Positions 10,617 to 19,780 of a stretch of DNA of 64,000 nucleotides are shown here, piece after piece. The position numbers and the translations under genes were made by a program. This DNA comes from Acinetobacter bohemicus ANC 3994 (GTDB lineage Bacteria > Pseudomonadota > Gammaproteobacteria > Pseudomonadales > Moraxellaceae), in assembly GCF_000367925.1 (NCBI RefSeq), contig NZ_KB849164.1:908349-972348 (forward strand), written 5' to 3'. Under the pieces are notes generated by a model. It did not search any database and was not told the origin of the DNA. It saw only the letters and a program-made list of their open reading frames with translations. Position 1 is the first letter of the stretch, and each line of letters begins with the position of its first letter.

Positions 10617-10647
10617 TAAGGGCTGATTAATTAGCCCTTATTTTTTT
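10617..10647 (+). terminator. Intrinsic terminator between acnB and the HEPN gene
   Basis: A perfect 8-bp stem TAAGGGCT/AGCCCTTA with an 8-nt AT loop is followed by T7 ending at 10647, only 10 bp before the likely ATG of the next gene. It is probably the acnB terminator. Its position leaves almost no room for a promoter for the downstream gene unless that promoter lies upstream of or inside the hairpin. Confidence 0.85.
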
Positions 10648-10657
10648 GAGTATTAAT

Positions 10658-12028
10658 ATGTCTATCGGTATATGGGAAAACTTAGATTTCAATTTAAATG
10701 ATTTTAAATGTATTCATAAAGGGTTTTTAAGAGTAGAAGATGGAAATTTTTTGCTATATAGGGATGATGAAGAAAAACTAAAATTAAAAGTTGAAGGAGT
10801 TATGAGTCAGGGTTTAGATTTTCAAGAAAGGTCTGGTTGTATTGATAAAAATGAAAGCCTTATCATATTTGAACATAAATTTTTAAAACAAAAAATATTA
10901 ATGTACGCTTTACCAATAAAACAAACACACTCTTTAGTGGGGGATAATCCTAAATACACTGATATATTTATAGTTGATGAAATTGTTTTTGAAGACAGTC
11001 ATGAGTTGAGAGGAGTAGAGTATTTAATAGAGTTTGTTGATAATTTTAAAGTTAATCATATATTTCCTTATTCTATACAATGGAAAGAAGAGCATAAAAG
11101 AATATATAAATTAGATGGGGTAGATCATGAATTAGTAAAAACTTTAATAAATAATGAACATCTACCAAGGAATAGTATTAAATTTAAAATTGAAGAAGAT
11201 GAGATACTTATAATTAAAATTAATGATGGGAACAAAGGAATAATAACGTATAAAAGAGATGTAGAATTAGAAAAGAGAGACAAAATTAGAAAAATTATTT
11301 CCTATCTTTTAGGATGTCCATTGATTTTTTATGGGTATACCTTAGTTAATAAATACATGACTCCTCATTCTAGTTATATCAAAAATATTAATGATAATGA
11401 GAGGGGACAGTTAAGTATTAACTTTCAACTTCCAAGTCCTCTTAGTTTACAGGCTTCCAATATTATAGAATCTAATTTATTTCAAAAGTTGATTCAAGAA
11501 TTTTATGTTAAATATATAGATTATGATCTTGGTAATATATTGTTTACATATTGGATCGCTGTAAATTCTAATTCAATTACTGCAGCAGTACATTACGGGG
11601 CTTTGATTGAAAAATTACAAGCTAGATATATGGGAATAAATAAAGTTAGTTATAGTAAGATTTTAGATAAATCTGTTTTTAAACAGTTAAGAAGGCAATT
11701 AGAATTACAGATTGAAGATTTTGAGCTAACTGATGAACAGAAAAGGATTTTTTTTAATAAGATAGGAAATATGAATACTTATTCACAGAAAGATAAAATG
11801 GATTTTTTCTGTAATGACATTTCATTATTACTATCTGATATTGAAAAATTAGCATGGCAACAGAGAAATGATGCGGCACACGGTAATGATATATGTGATG
11901 TTAATCAGGCTTGGAAAAATACACTCATACTAAGAGAATTAGTAAATAAATTTTTATTAAAATTATTGTCATCATCTGCTTTATATTTATCTTATTTAGA
12001 TGGAAATCCTATAATTAAAAGAATTTAG
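10658..12028 (+). CDS. ApeA-like HEPN-domain protein, probable antiphage ribonuclease
   Basis: 456 aa from the ATG at 10658 (a GAG 7 bp upstream; a TTG at 10646 would lie in the terminator T-run). Near the C-terminus RNDAAHG (R403...H408) is a textbook HEPN RxxxxH catalytic motif in the RN..AHG form seen in Apea-like HEPN domains. The first about 250 residues are beta-rich and resemble the N-terminal domain that accompanies these HEPNs. HEPN proteins of this kind cleave RNA and stop infected cells. The gene is markedly more AT-rich than acnB and replaces most of a gltS gene, both signs of horizontal gain. Whether it belongs to ApeA proper is inference. Confidence 0.72.
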   Translation: MSIGIWENLDFNLNDFKCIHKGFLRVEDGNFLLYRDDEEKLKLKVEGVMSQGLDFQERSGCIDKNESLIIFEHKFLKQKILMYALPIKQTHSLVGDNPKYTDIFIVDEIVFEDSHELRGVEYLIEFVDNFKVNHIFPYSIQWKEEHKRIYKLDGVDHELVKTLINNEHLPRNSIKFKIEEDEILIIKINDGNKGIITYKRDVELEKRDKIRKIISYLLGCPLIFYGYTLVNKYMTPHSSYIKNINDNERGQLSINFQLPSPLSLQASNIIESNLFQKLIQEFYVKYIDYDLGNILFTYWIAVNSNSITAAVHYGALIEKLQARYMGINKVSYSKILDKSVFKQLRRQLELQIEDFELTDEQKRIFFNKIGNMNTYSQKDKMDFFCNDISLLLSDIEKLAWQQRNDAAHGNDICDVNQAWKNTLILRELVNKFLLKLLSSSALYLSYLDGNPIIKRI

Positions 12029-12188
12029 AATAAAATCATTAATTTTATTCATTATACTTATTTATCTGAGTAAGATTAATTATTTTGATAAAAACCTCTA
12101 TAAGAATTTCATTCTCTATGCTTTACTCTTTACGTAATAAATCGTTTAATCCCCACATTGATAAATGATTTAAAAAGTTGATATAGAA

Positions 12189-12410
12189 ATGGCAAAACAG
12201 GCGCGTTTTTTATGTATTGGTGGATTTCTTAACGGATCAGCCGTGAAAGATCAAGGTGAAAGCTTTGAATGTATTGAGAAGTCAAAAAAAGTAATCTATC
12301 GAAAACTCGAAATTTTTCATCCAGATTCTTGGGATGACTATTACTATGTGTGTGAAACGACCACAGACAAACAAGCTAAAAATTGGGTGTATGGCATTGA
12401 GTCTAATTAA
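12189..12410 (+). CDS. Hypothetical protein, 73 aa
   Basis: A soluble 73-aa frame rich in Lys, Tyr and Asp, with CIGGFLNG near the start. No clear ribosome site precedes the ATG, so it may be weakly expressed. It lies between the HEPN gene and the gltS remnant and could have arrived with the HEPN gene or be part of the older locus. No family recognised. Confidence 0.5.
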   Translation: MAKQARFLCIGGFLNGSAVKDQGESFECIEKSKKVIYRKLEIFHPDSWDDYYYVCETTTDKQAKNWVYGIESN

Positions 12411-12451
12411 TTGTTTATTTAGTAATTATTTTTAAATTCAATGCTCAAAAA

Positions 12452-12580
12452 GTTTTGATTTCTTACAATACCTATGCTCCATCGCATAAAGCCTTTTTGA
12501 TCATTCCGCTGACAGGTGCATTTTTTGTCGATATTGTAAATGCGGTCGTTATTCAATTTTCAATTGGGCTATTTAGCTGA
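12452..12580 (+). pseudogene. gltS: 3' remnant of a sodium/glutamate symporter gene
   Basis: Read in frame from about 12452 to the TGA at 12578-12580, the strand encodes the closing stretch KAFLIIPLTGAFFVDIVNA and about a dozen more residues. This matches the conserved last membrane helix of GltS-type symporters (PLVGAFFIDxxNALVI pattern). No start codon or upstream GltS sequence remains, so the first about 360 codons are gone. A terminator follows 12 bp later, as expected for the true 3' end. Confidence 0.65.
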
Positions 12581-12591
12581 ACAAATCTAAG

Positions 12592-12613
12592 AAGCATCGA
12601 AAGGTGCTTTTTT
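12592..12613 (+). terminator. Terminator of the lost gltS gene
   Basis: AAGCATC/GGTGCTT stem (one wobble) with GAAA loop and T6 tail, directly after the gltS remnant. Confidence 0.75.
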
Positions 12614-12659
12614 ATGAAATGAATCATTGTTTGTTTGATGTGTAGTCTTTGAATTAAGC

Positions 12660-12689
12660 GTTATTCAAATTTCAGGCATTCAAAAGCCC
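12660..12689 (+). repeat. 30-bp direct repeat, left copy
   Basis: Identical at 29 of 30 positions to 14442-14471 (begins GTTATTCAAATTTCAGGCAT and ends AAAAGCCC; the single difference is C versus A). The two copies bracket the papain-like protease gene and the small secreted-protein gene. Confidence 0.85.
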
Positions 12690-12861
12690 TTGAGTGTTTA
12701 TTGTGATTGATATTACGGAATATTATAGTTTTGTCTAAGCAAAAAGTTACATTTCAAGTGTGTTTTAAATAGTTATTTTAAATAGCCGAAAGTATACGTA
12801 TTACGGCACATAAAACCCCCACAAATGCTAAGTATTGATAGGGTTTTTCTTAAAAAAATAT

Positions 12862-13455
12862 TTAGTTATGAACGACAATTGCTGACTGCCATAACGGTGC
12901 AAGTTGTGCGTATGGGACTGGCTGAGTGTACTGATTCATGGGGTCATTGACTATAAGCATGGGAATTACACCCATAGGTGTTGTTTGAAAAAACATACCT
13001 CGAATTACAATTACATGACTCATACCGGAAGGAAATCCAGGTGGAACTGTTGAAATCTGCATAATCACAGGTTTATTTTGAGCCAAGGTATAATATAAAG
13101 ACATTGGGTCAGCAGGAGGGGAATAACTGGAGAAACTACCTCCGAAATAACTTAGAAGTGCTTGAATCTCTGTCAATGATCCTGTTGTTGCACAATTATT
13201 AAAATTTGAACAACAATAAGGGATAGGGGCATTTTTTGAAAGAGCGATCATTTCACATTGTGCAGGAGTGTTCATAGGTCCATTTTTAAAGTGGATTATT
13301 TGTTGAGCTACTGCCGCCCAACACCAAACCTCTGTTTGTTGCGGGATATTCTGTATAGGTATGTCAACAGGAGGTGGGGGTGGGAATGCATAAGTTGATA
13401 TTGAACTCATCAAAATTAAAAATAATAAAACTCCTTTTATCATATGTTTTTTCAT
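12862..13455 (-). CDS. Secreted papain-like cysteine protease (AvrRpt2/C70-like fold)
   Basis: 197 aa with a cleavable signal peptide (hydrophobic 8-20, cleavage after STYA, residue 23). The mature protein starts with a proline stretch, then QQTEVWCWAA with the nucleophile C45, the His of SHVIVIRG (H147) and NDP (N170/D171). This is the Cys-His-Asn/Asp order of papain-like proteases related to AvrRpt2. Extra cysteines (C67, C81, C82, C88) suggest disulfides, fitting a periplasmic or secreted location. It is a single gene. An AAAACCC/GGGTTTT hairpin at 12812-12848 may end the transcript. Substrate unknown. The protein could equally be an effector or toxin or a maturation protease. Confidence 0.75.
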   Translation of the reverse strand: MKKHMIKGVLLFLILMSSISTYAFPPPPPVDIPIQNIPQQTEVWCWAAVAQQIIHFKNGPMNTPAQCEMIALSKNAPIPYCCSNFNNCATTGSLTEIQALLSYFGGSFSSYSPPADPMSLYYTLAQNKPVIMQISTVPPGFPSGMSHVIVIRGMFFQTTPMGVIPMLIVNDPMNQYTQPVPYAQLAPLWQSAIVVHN

Positions 13456-13756
13456 TTACTTTTCACCCTTCTAATCTCCTGAATACTAAGTATATTCTTA
13501 AGAGAGGCTAATGAGTATAGCTATTGTGATTAGCTTCTAACGACATATAGAAAATAAAATCTTCCTCGGGAGGTTTTTTTAATGGGCGTAATTTATGAAA
13601 AGACCTTAAGCGGGATAGATTTGGATTTCTACCATACAACAGAGAAACAGGAAATACCAAAGAGTTTGCAAAATTTTTTGAGGGGCTGAAGGAATAATAT
13701 GCAGGTGACTTTTACCGAATGATTAGATATTCTATTTGAAAATAAGGGATAAATTT

Positions 13757-14038
13757 ATGAAAAAAATTATTTTAGCGATTTTGTTGACACTATCATCTAC
13801 TGCTTTTGCGACCAGTGCTGACTCAGTGCGTGGCAGCTTTGGTTTTGTTAGTTTAAATGATTCACACAGTAAAATGATTGATGTGCTTGGAGATCCAAAG
13901 TCATCTTATAAGCATGTTATTCACGATCGTAAAGGTTGGCCTCATGCTGCTATCACTTATCTGTATCACTTAGACAATGTAAAATATGAAATTACTATTG
14001 TTGATGGAAAAGTTTATAGCATTAATTGGGAGCGTTAA
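13757..14038 (+). CDS. Small periplasmic protein, unknown function (possibly DUF2845-like)
   Basis: 93 aa from the ATG at 13757, chosen because AAGGGA lies 7 bp upstream and the frame then begins with a signal peptide (MKKIILAILLTLSSTAFA). The mature part starts SVRGSFGFVSLNDS and includes a GDPKS turn and a C-terminal ITIVDGKVYSI strand. This pattern is reminiscent of small SmpA/OmlA- or DUF2845-like periplasmic proteins, but the match is weak. Lies inside the 12.66/14.44-kb direct repeats with the papain-like protease gene. Confidence 0.6.
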   Translation: MKKIILAILLTLSSTAFATSADSVRGSFGFVSLNDSHSKMIDVLGDPKSSYKHVIHDRKGWPHAAITYLYHLDNVKYEITIVDGKVYSINWER

Positions 14039-14441
14039 GGGTGGCAAAGTAAGTGTAAAGCTGTATAACTGCGGTCACATAGGATGCTTTAAGAATTGTG
14101 GTAATTTGTTAATTACTATCGTTTTGATGATCTTCTTTTTATAGCTGATGTAATTTATGAAATCTGGCGTAGATCAGGTTGCTCAGGGAGCTTATACGCT
14201 CATTGGTCGCAGTACTAGATGCACCTTACGCACTCACATGCTCTTTTTTACAAGAAAGTGAAGTACAGATTGCTGCAATCAAATTGATTGTAGAGAGTGC
14301 TGGTAATTTTATTTACAGTAAAAACATTAACATACTGACGATCAAACCGAAATACAAGTGGATGATTAATGATTCTACACAAGACCTATTGATCTGTGGG
14401 TAACTTGTACTTTACGCCAATATTTCGCCAATTAATTATAA

Positions 14442-14471
14442 GTTATTCAAATTTCAGGCATTAAAAAGCCC
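14442..14471 (+). repeat. 30-bp direct repeat, right copy
   Basis: Second copy of the 12660-12689 repeat with one mismatch. Its right end runs into a minus-strand terminator hairpin (AGCCCC/GGGGCT). Confidence 0.85.
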
Positions 14472-14485
14472 CATGGTTAGGGGCT
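14461..14485 (-). terminator. Minus-strand terminator, probably for aroP
   Basis: On the minus strand AGCCCC/GGGGCT with a 7-nt loop is followed by T5. It lies 180 bp past the aroP stop with no gene between. Confidence 0.65.
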
Positions 14486-14664
14486 AGTCGTATACAAGTC
14501 AAAGCCCATATACTGTAAGAGGCTCATCTCAAACTAAGTGTATTAAAACACAAACTCAGATCATTTTCAGCAAAAGAATGTGAAAGTCACTCAATCAAAA
14601 TAAAATTCACAACATTCATTAGCTCAAGGTCGTAAATCAGAAAATGGAATGGCTATATCGCATT

Positions 14665-16014
14665 TCACTTTTTCTTTATTTTCAACCAATAGGCCAAACT
14701 TAAACATGCAATCCACACAGGAATCAGCATCACGGCAATGCGCATATCTGGTGTCATCCACATAATCACTAAAATACACAGCATGAAAAGCACGCAAATA
14801 TAATTAGTCAACGGATAAGCAATACTGGGGAAAATACTTATTTTTTTAAGCTGAAGCATACGTTGCTTAAATTTAAGATGCGTCAGCGAGAGCACCATCC
14901 AGTTAATCACAATGGCTGAAACCACAAGACTCATCAATAACTTAAAGGCTTTTTCAGGAAACATGTAGTTTAAAATGACACAGATCAGCGTCACAACCGC
15001 AGAGGTTAAAATCGCGGTGTAGGGAATACCACGTTGATTAATTTTGCTTAAAAATTTTGGTGCATTACCTTGTTCAGATAAACCCAGCAACATACGGCTA
15101 GTACCATAACTGGTGCCGTTATAAACCGATATTGCCGCGGTTAAAACCACAAAATTAAGAATAGTTGCAACCGATTGACTGCCTAAAGAATCGAAAATTA
15201 AAACAAAAGGACTGCCACCTTCTGCAATTTGGTTCCAAGGATATAAAGACAATAAGATAAAAATCGTGCAAATATAGAATAATAAAACCCGATATACGAT
15301 TTGATTGACCGCTTTCGGAATGGTTTTAGTTGGGTCTTTGGCTTCGGCTGCGGTAATCCCAACCAGTTCAATGCCACCAAAGGAAAACATGATAATCGCC
15401 ATTGCCATGACTAAACCAGAAATACCATTTGGGAAAAAGCCACCGAGTGCCCAAAGATTAGATACAGAGGCGGTTTCGCCGGCATGACCACTCGCCAGTA
15501 AATAAGCGCCAAAGCCAATCATGCCAATAATGGCTAAAATTTTAATGATGGAAAATAAAAATTCTATTTCGCCAAAGACTTTGACATGCATTAAATTAAT
15601 CATATTGATTAAAATAAAAAAGCCCAGTGCAGAAACCCAAGTCGGAATTTCAGGCCACCAATATTGCACGTATAAGCCAATGGCACTCAGTTCAGCCATA
15701 CAGACTAAAATATTCAGTACCCAGTAATTCCAGCCTGACATAAAGCCAGCAAATGGGCTCCAATATTTATAGGCAAAAAAACTGAATGAGCCACTGACGG
15801 GTTCTTCCACCACCATTTCGCCCAGTTGGCGCATCATAAAAAATGCAATTAAACCGGCAATGGCATAACCGAGTATGACTGCTGGACCTGCAAGTTGAAT
15901 GGTTTGGGAAATTCCGAGGAAAAGACCTGTACCAATTGAACCGCCAAGGGCAATCAATTGAATGTGACGATTACTCAAACCATGCTTGAGTTGGCTTTGT
16001 TTGTGCGAAGACAT
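14665..16014 (-). CDS. aroP: Aromatic amino acid permease (APC superfamily)
   Basis: 449 aa with about 12 membrane helices, matching AroP along its length. It opens with LSNRHIQLIALGGSIGTGLF, then MRQLGEMVVEEPVSGSFS, SGWNYWVL, EIPTWVSA and FSFGGIELVGITAAEAKDP, all AroP/AAT-family blocks. AroP imports Phe, Tyr and Trp with protons across the inner membrane. No regulator is adjacent. The upstream region (16015-16160) holds AT-rich sequence suitable for the promoter. The exact substrate could be a related amino acid, since AAT paralogues (PheP, ProY) are close. Confidence 0.85.
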   Translation of the reverse strand: MSSHKQSQLKHGLSNRHIQLIALGGSIGTGLFLGISQTIQLAGPAVILGYAIAGLIAFFMMRQLGEMVVEEPVSGSFSFFAYKYWSPFAGFMSGWNYWVLNILVCMAELSAIGLYVQYWWPEIPTWVSALGFFILINMINLMHVKVFGEIEFLFSIIKILAIIGMIGFGAYLLASGHAGETASVSNLWALGGFFPNGISGLVMAMAIIMFSFGGIELVGITAAEAKDPTKTIPKAVNQIVYRVLLFYICTIFILLSLYPWNQIAEGGSPFVLIFDSLGSQSVATILNFVVLTAAISVYNGTSYGTSRMLLGLSEQGNAPKFLSKINQRGIPYTAILTSAVVTLICVILNYMFPEKAFKLLMSLVVSAIVINWMVLSLTHLKFKQRMLQLKKISIFPSIAYPLTNYICVLFMLCILVIMWMTPDMRIAVMLIPVWIACLSLAYWLKIKKK

Positions 16015-16160
16015 AAATGATCCATTTATGTGGTATAGGGGAGTGAAAAAACAGCGGGGCTGAAAATAGTTGACTAATATAATAAATATTTATCAATTAA
16101 TAAAATTATATTTATGAATTGGGCGTTTTTATGATTAAAAAGATGCGGATGCTTGCAATA

Positions 16161-16205
16161 AAAAAGCCACCGTTCCTTGGTTTGATCAAAAGAAAGGTGG
16201 CTTTT
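16161..16205. terminator. Terminator for the 286-aa hydrolase gene
   Basis: A 10-bp stem AAAAGCCACC/GGTGGCTTTT with a 24-nt loop and A/T runs on both sides. On the minus strand it begins 16 bp past the hydrolase stop. Confidence 0.8.
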
Positions 16206-16221
16206 GGGGAAGTTATTTAGA

Positions 16222-17082
16222 TTAAATATGGAGTTGCTTTTCGATGGTTGACCATAAGTTTTGATGTGATTTTTTAAACATCAGCATATGACCAATTGCT
16301 TTATGGTCGTAGCTTTTAGGTTTTAACTCGATCATTTGTGTGTCTGCATTTGGATACAAGCGTAGTAAATCTTTCACGTTTGCTGCAGTTGCAATTTCAT
16401 CATCTGAAGACCACAGCACCGTAATTGGGCAATCAATTTTAGCGTGATAATCTTCAAATACGGTTTTACCAATCGCATTCATGACATAACCGGGTTTGCT
16501 GCAAAATTGAGCCCACTGCTTAGCCACATCTTTCGGTAGGTTTTCACCCATGCCAATCGCTTGAGTTGGGCCATAGCCTTTGGTTATGCGTGCTAATGGG
16601 AAAATAACATTAAACATCAGCGGGGCTAAAAGCTTGGTTTTGCCTTTTAAGCCTTTCACATGTCCAGTTGAGCCAGAAACAGCAATGACTTTTGCAACTT
16701 TTTGATAATTCGGGACAATGCCTAAAAGCTGCCCGCCAGCACTATGACCCAGTAAAATGACCTGATCTGTTTGAGTTTTACATAACAAACTATCTATTGC
16801 GGCAGGAATATCAAGCTGCCCCCAATTGACAATACTGGCTTCAGACTGATTTAAAGGGCCATGTAGCGAGCGACCAATGCCACGGAAGTCAAAGCTCAAA
16901 ACATCATAGCCTTGTGTACTTAGCCATTCCGCAAAAGCTTGATAGAAATGCTGAGTAATACCCGTTGCAGGGCAAACTAAAACGGGGTGATTTTTTTTAT
17001 GAGAAGTTTGCTTTGCATAAAACCGACCACTGAGAGAATACCCATCTTTACAGCTGATTTCTAATGTTTCAAATGTGCTCAT
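16222..17082 (-). CDS. Alpha/beta hydrolase (serine hydrolase, Hydrolase_4-like)
   Basis: 286 aa, cytoplasmic. GHSAGG (S114) is the nucleophile elbow. An oxyanion-type loop CPATGITQHFY (about 37-47) and SFDFRGIGRS (63-72) place it with monoglyceride-lipase-like alpha/beta hydrolases. Candidate acid and base residues lie in DDEIA and in the late His residues (HKAIGH). The start ATG at 17082 begins a normal N-terminal strand. Divergent from the membrane-protein gene at 17205 with 122 bp between. Substrate unknown. Confidence 0.8.
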   Translation of the reverse strand: MSTFETLEISCKDGYSLSGRFYAKQTSHKKNHPVLVCPATGITQHFYQAFAEWLSTQGYDVLSFDFRGIGRSLHGPLNQSEASIVNWGQLDIPAAIDSLLCKTQTDQVILLGHSAGGQLLGIVPNYQKVAKVIAVSGSTGHVKGLKGKTKLLAPLMFNVIFPLARITKGYGPTQAIGMGENLPKDVAKQWAQFCSKPGYVMNAIGKTVFEDYHAKIDCPITVLWSSDDEIATAANVKDLLRLYPNADTQMIELKPKSYDHKAIGHMLMFKKSHQNLWSTIEKQLHI

Positions 17083-17204
17083 ATTAGAACATACGTTAAA
17101 TTAAACTGATGACTACTGTAGCGAAGTTCTAAAAAGAAACTTGCATAAAGAATGACTTTAAAGTCAGAATAGCGTTCTAAAAATAAGGATATAAAGCAAT
17201 AAAT

Positions 17205-17663
17205 ATGGACAATTTAGCTCAATCTGTTTCGCTCGCAATTATATTTAGCGGTATTTTTCTTTGGGTGGGGATGCTCACAGGGGTATGGAAATATTATCAA
17301 ATACGTCATTCTGAACAGGCTCGTGCACATTATTATGTCGATATTGCACATAGAAGCAGCTTGCTTTATGCGCCAGCCAGTTTGATTATTGCAGTTTTAG
17401 CCTATTTTTCAGTATGGTCTGAAGGGGTGAATTTAATTTTTGTTTTGATCAATCTTTTCTTTTTTAGTTTTTCAATTTTAAGTTATGTGTTGCATGGTTG
17501 GTTGAAGGATACCAGTAATCAATTTAAAGTTCCGCATCAAATGGGACGTTGGCAATTACCAAAATGGCTGCTGACTAGTGCGATGATTCTTTTGGTGATA
17601 GGAGAGTTGGGCGCAACGGCAGGGTTGTTACTGGGGACAATCTTTGGGTTGAGTGTATTTTAA
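17205..17663 (+). CDS. Four-helix integral membrane protein, unknown function
   Basis: 152 aa with four hydrophobic segments (about residues 8-28, 52-70, 75-97, 123-150) and a short basic loop after the first. This layout resembles small conserved Acinetobacter membrane proteins. An AAGGA lies 14-18 bp before the ATG. It ends at a strong terminator shared with the convergent 80-aa gene. No catalytic signature seen. Confidence 0.72.
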   Translation: MDNLAQSVSLAIIFSGIFLWVGMLTGVWKYYQIRHSEQARAHYYVDIAHRSSLLYAPASLIIAVLAYFSVWSEGVNLIFVLINLFFFSFSILSYVLHGWLKDTSNQFKVPHQMGRWQLPKWLLTSAMILLVIGELGATAGLLLGTIFGLSVF

Positions 17664-17706
17664 TTTTGGTTGTTATACATGTATTAATGATTATTTTTCT
17701 GTGTTT

Positions 17707-17736
17707 AAGATGGGTGAAAGTTCACCCATCTTTTAT
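17707..17736. terminator. Shared bidirectional terminator
   Basis: A 12-bp perfect stem AAGATGGGTGAA/TTCACCCATCTT (17707-17718/17721-17732) with a very tight centre lies between convergent genes, with T-rich sequence on the right. Confidence 0.85.
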
Positions 17737-17975
17737 TCTGTAGAATTATTTTGTTTCTGCTGACGATACTTCTGATCGGCCACAGCCCAAATATAAAAGG
17801 CAATTGAGACAATAAAAGCATACATGAAGAATTCAGGTTTTAAATTGCCTTGAATTAAACCATGCATAATAAGTGTCAGCATTAGAGCAACAGTGGTACT
17901 CAAATAGGTGACCATATTCTTATTTGCTTTTAGAGCGTTAATGAAGACTTCCTTATTGAAATGTAATGATAACAT
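17733..17975 (-). CDS. Small two-helix membrane protein
   Basis: 80 aa with two predicted membrane helices (about 25-42 and 49-66) and a charged C-terminus (DQKYRQQKQN). The ATG at 17975 is preferred over the one at 17993 because AGGAGGGG lies immediately upstream of it, between the two ATGs. The gene converges on the 152-aa membrane protein gene. No family recognised. Confidence 0.7.
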   Translation of the reverse strand: MLSLHFNKEVFINALKANKNMVTYLSTTVALMLTLIMHGLIQGNLKPEFFMYAFIVSIAFYIWAVADQKYRQQKQNNSTE

Positions 17976-18487
17976 CTCCACCCCTCCTGTCATTTTGACC
18001 TAAACCCTATTGTTTTAGTCAGATTGGTTTCTATTGTTTTACTTGTTATTTACCACTATTTCAATAGCAAATGTCATTATTTTGTAATAAAACTATGTTA
18101 GGTGGATAAAAACATATGCTCATTTTATTAAAAATGTAAATACCAAGTATTTATTGAATAAATGTAATCTACTCTTTTAGTGTAGCAAGCGTTGGATTAC
18201 GGGCGATATTCAACAATAGTCGAAGCATAAATAAGCAATATTGATGCCAGCAAGTTGAATAATTTTATTTGCGCGTGGCGAGAGATATGATGGTGTATTG
18301 GTGATGAGGGAAAAGATAGGTCTTTGAGAGTGTCACATGCATATCGCATGCGAAATAGAGTGGTTTAACCAAAACAATGCCTAAGAATGTAAACAATAAA
18401 ACGCTGTTTGGGTAAAACATGATGTCTTATTGATCACGACTAAAATCAGGTTTGGGTAAAACTTGATTTTAATGACATTGGTTTTGG
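17976..18487. other. Intergenic region left of brnQ with a short direct repeat
   Basis: About 510 bp without a credible gene. GTTTGGGTAAAAC occurs twice (18406-18418 and 18450-18462). The second copy sits in an imperfect AAAATCA/TGATTTT hairpin that could terminate brnQ on the minus strand. Confidence 0.5.
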
Positions 18488-19780
18488 TTATTTTTTAACT
18501 TTATCAATCACAATAGCAATAATCAGCACAATAGAGGATGGAATAAGCCATGCTAAATTTTGTGCATTTAAAGGTAAATGCTGAACAATTTCAGGTAAAT
18601 AAGCTTCGAAACCTGCTACCTTAACACCATCAAGAATACCGAATAAAAATGCAATTGCTGTGACTGGTGCAACAACATGAGTTGGTCGATTGAAAAATTT
18701 CCAAAAGAAACTTAGTAAAATAACCACAATTGCTGGTGGGTAAATTGCACTTAACACAGGTACAGACACGGCGATAAGTTTGGTTAAACCCAAGTTTGAA
18801 ATAATGAAAGAGAAGCCAATTAAAACAAAAACTAAAATTTTATAAGGGATTTTAGTGAGTTCTGAGAAGTATTCTGCACAAGCACAGGTTAAGCCAATGG
18901 CTGTTACCATGCAGGCAAGGAAAATCATACCCGTTAAGAAAAGAGAACCAACATCGCCAAAAGCATGTTGCACATATGCATGCAGGATCACTGCACCATT
19001 TGCTGCATTTGGAGCGACTTCATGGCTTCCTAAACCGAGTTTGAACAGACTTAAATAAACTAAGGTTAAACCGACACCTGAAATTAAACTTGCGATTACT
19101 GCATATTTAGTCACCAGTTTTTTATCAGTTACGCCACGTGAATGAATCGCGTGAATAATGACAATACCAAAGACCAATGCACCTAAAGTGTCCATGGTTA
19201 AATAACCATTCACAAAGCCTTCAGAAACAGGAGCAGCCACATAGTTGTTAATTGCTGGTGGAATGAATCCAGCAGGAATTGCAAATGCGGCTATACCTAA
19301 TACGGCTAAAGAAATAATCTTTAACGGTGCAAGGAAGTGACCCACGGTATCTAACAGTTTATTTGGATATAAAGATACAACGGTCACAACTGCAAAATAA
19401 ATTGCACTGTAAATGAGCAAGCTGCTACTTGATGTACCAAAATAAGAAGAAAAACCGATTTCATATGAAACCGTTGCTGTACGTGGAGTCGCAAATAAAG
19501 GACCAACTGCTAAGTAACACGAGATGGTTAAAATCAGACTGGCGATTTTACCCAAAGGAGAACTTAAGTTTTGAATAGATCCTTCTACTCGTGATAGCGC
19601 CATAATGGTGATAACAGGTAGACCAACAGCAGTGATTAAAAAACCAAATGCGGCTAACCATACATGTTCACCGGCTTGTTGAGCCACAATAGGTGGAAAG
19701 ATAATATTGCCTGCACCAATAAAAAGTGCAAAGGTCATAAAACCTAAGGCGATAATATCTCTTGTACGGAGATTTGTCAT
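18488..19780 (-). CDS. brnQ: Branched-chain amino acid:Na+ symporter BrnQ
   Basis: 430 aa, 12 membrane helices. The N-terminus RDIIALGFMTFALFIGAGN and the following IIFPPIVAQQAG are the LIVCS-family signature. Later blocks such as FATPRTATVSYE and YPPAIVVILLS also fit BrnQ. It imports Leu, Ile and Val. The ATG at 19780 has an AAGGAG site 7 bp upstream on the minus strand. Divergent from map with 348 bp between. Confidence 0.93.
   Translation of the reverse strand: MTNLRTRDIIALGFMTFALFIGAGNIIFPPIVAQQAGEHVWLAAFGFLITAVGLPVITIMALSRVEGSIQNLSSPLGKIASLILTISCYLAVGPLFATPRTATVSYEIGFSSYFGTSSSSLLIYSAIYFAVVTVVSLYPNKLLDTVGHFLAPLKIISLAVLGIAAFAIPAGFIPPAINNYVAAPVSEGFVNGYLTMDTLGALVFGIVIIHAIHSRGVTDKKLVTKYAVIASLISGVGLTLVYLSLFKLGLGSHEVAPNAANGAVILHAYVQHAFGDVGSLFLTGMIFLACMVTAIGLTCACAEYFSELTKIPYKILVFVLIGFSFIISNLGLTKLIAVSVPVLSAIYPPAIVVILLSFFWKFFNRPTHVVAPVTAIAFLFGILDGVKVAGFEAYLPEIVQHLPLNAQNLAWLIPSSIVLIIAIVIDKVKK

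Larger units (their letters stand above)
14039..14664. other. Gene-poor interval before aroP
   Basis: No secure gene. An open frame at 14179-14403 has no ribosome site and an unlikely composition. A short stretch read from 14157 (ATG AAA TCT...) has a helical look (VDQVAQGAYTLI) but ends quickly, so it may be a decayed small gene. The second 30-bp repeat and a minus-strand terminator occupy 14442-14485. Confidence 0.4.

Noticed and set aside
13580..13697. Short frames between the papain-like protease and the 93-aa gene (one ends in EFAKFFEGLKE)
   Set aside because: Looks protein-like but has no start codon in frame and only about 30 codons; could be a gene fragment, not provable.
14179..14403. 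74-aa plus-strand open frame
   Set aside because: No ribosome site and the flanking frames look like decayed sequence.
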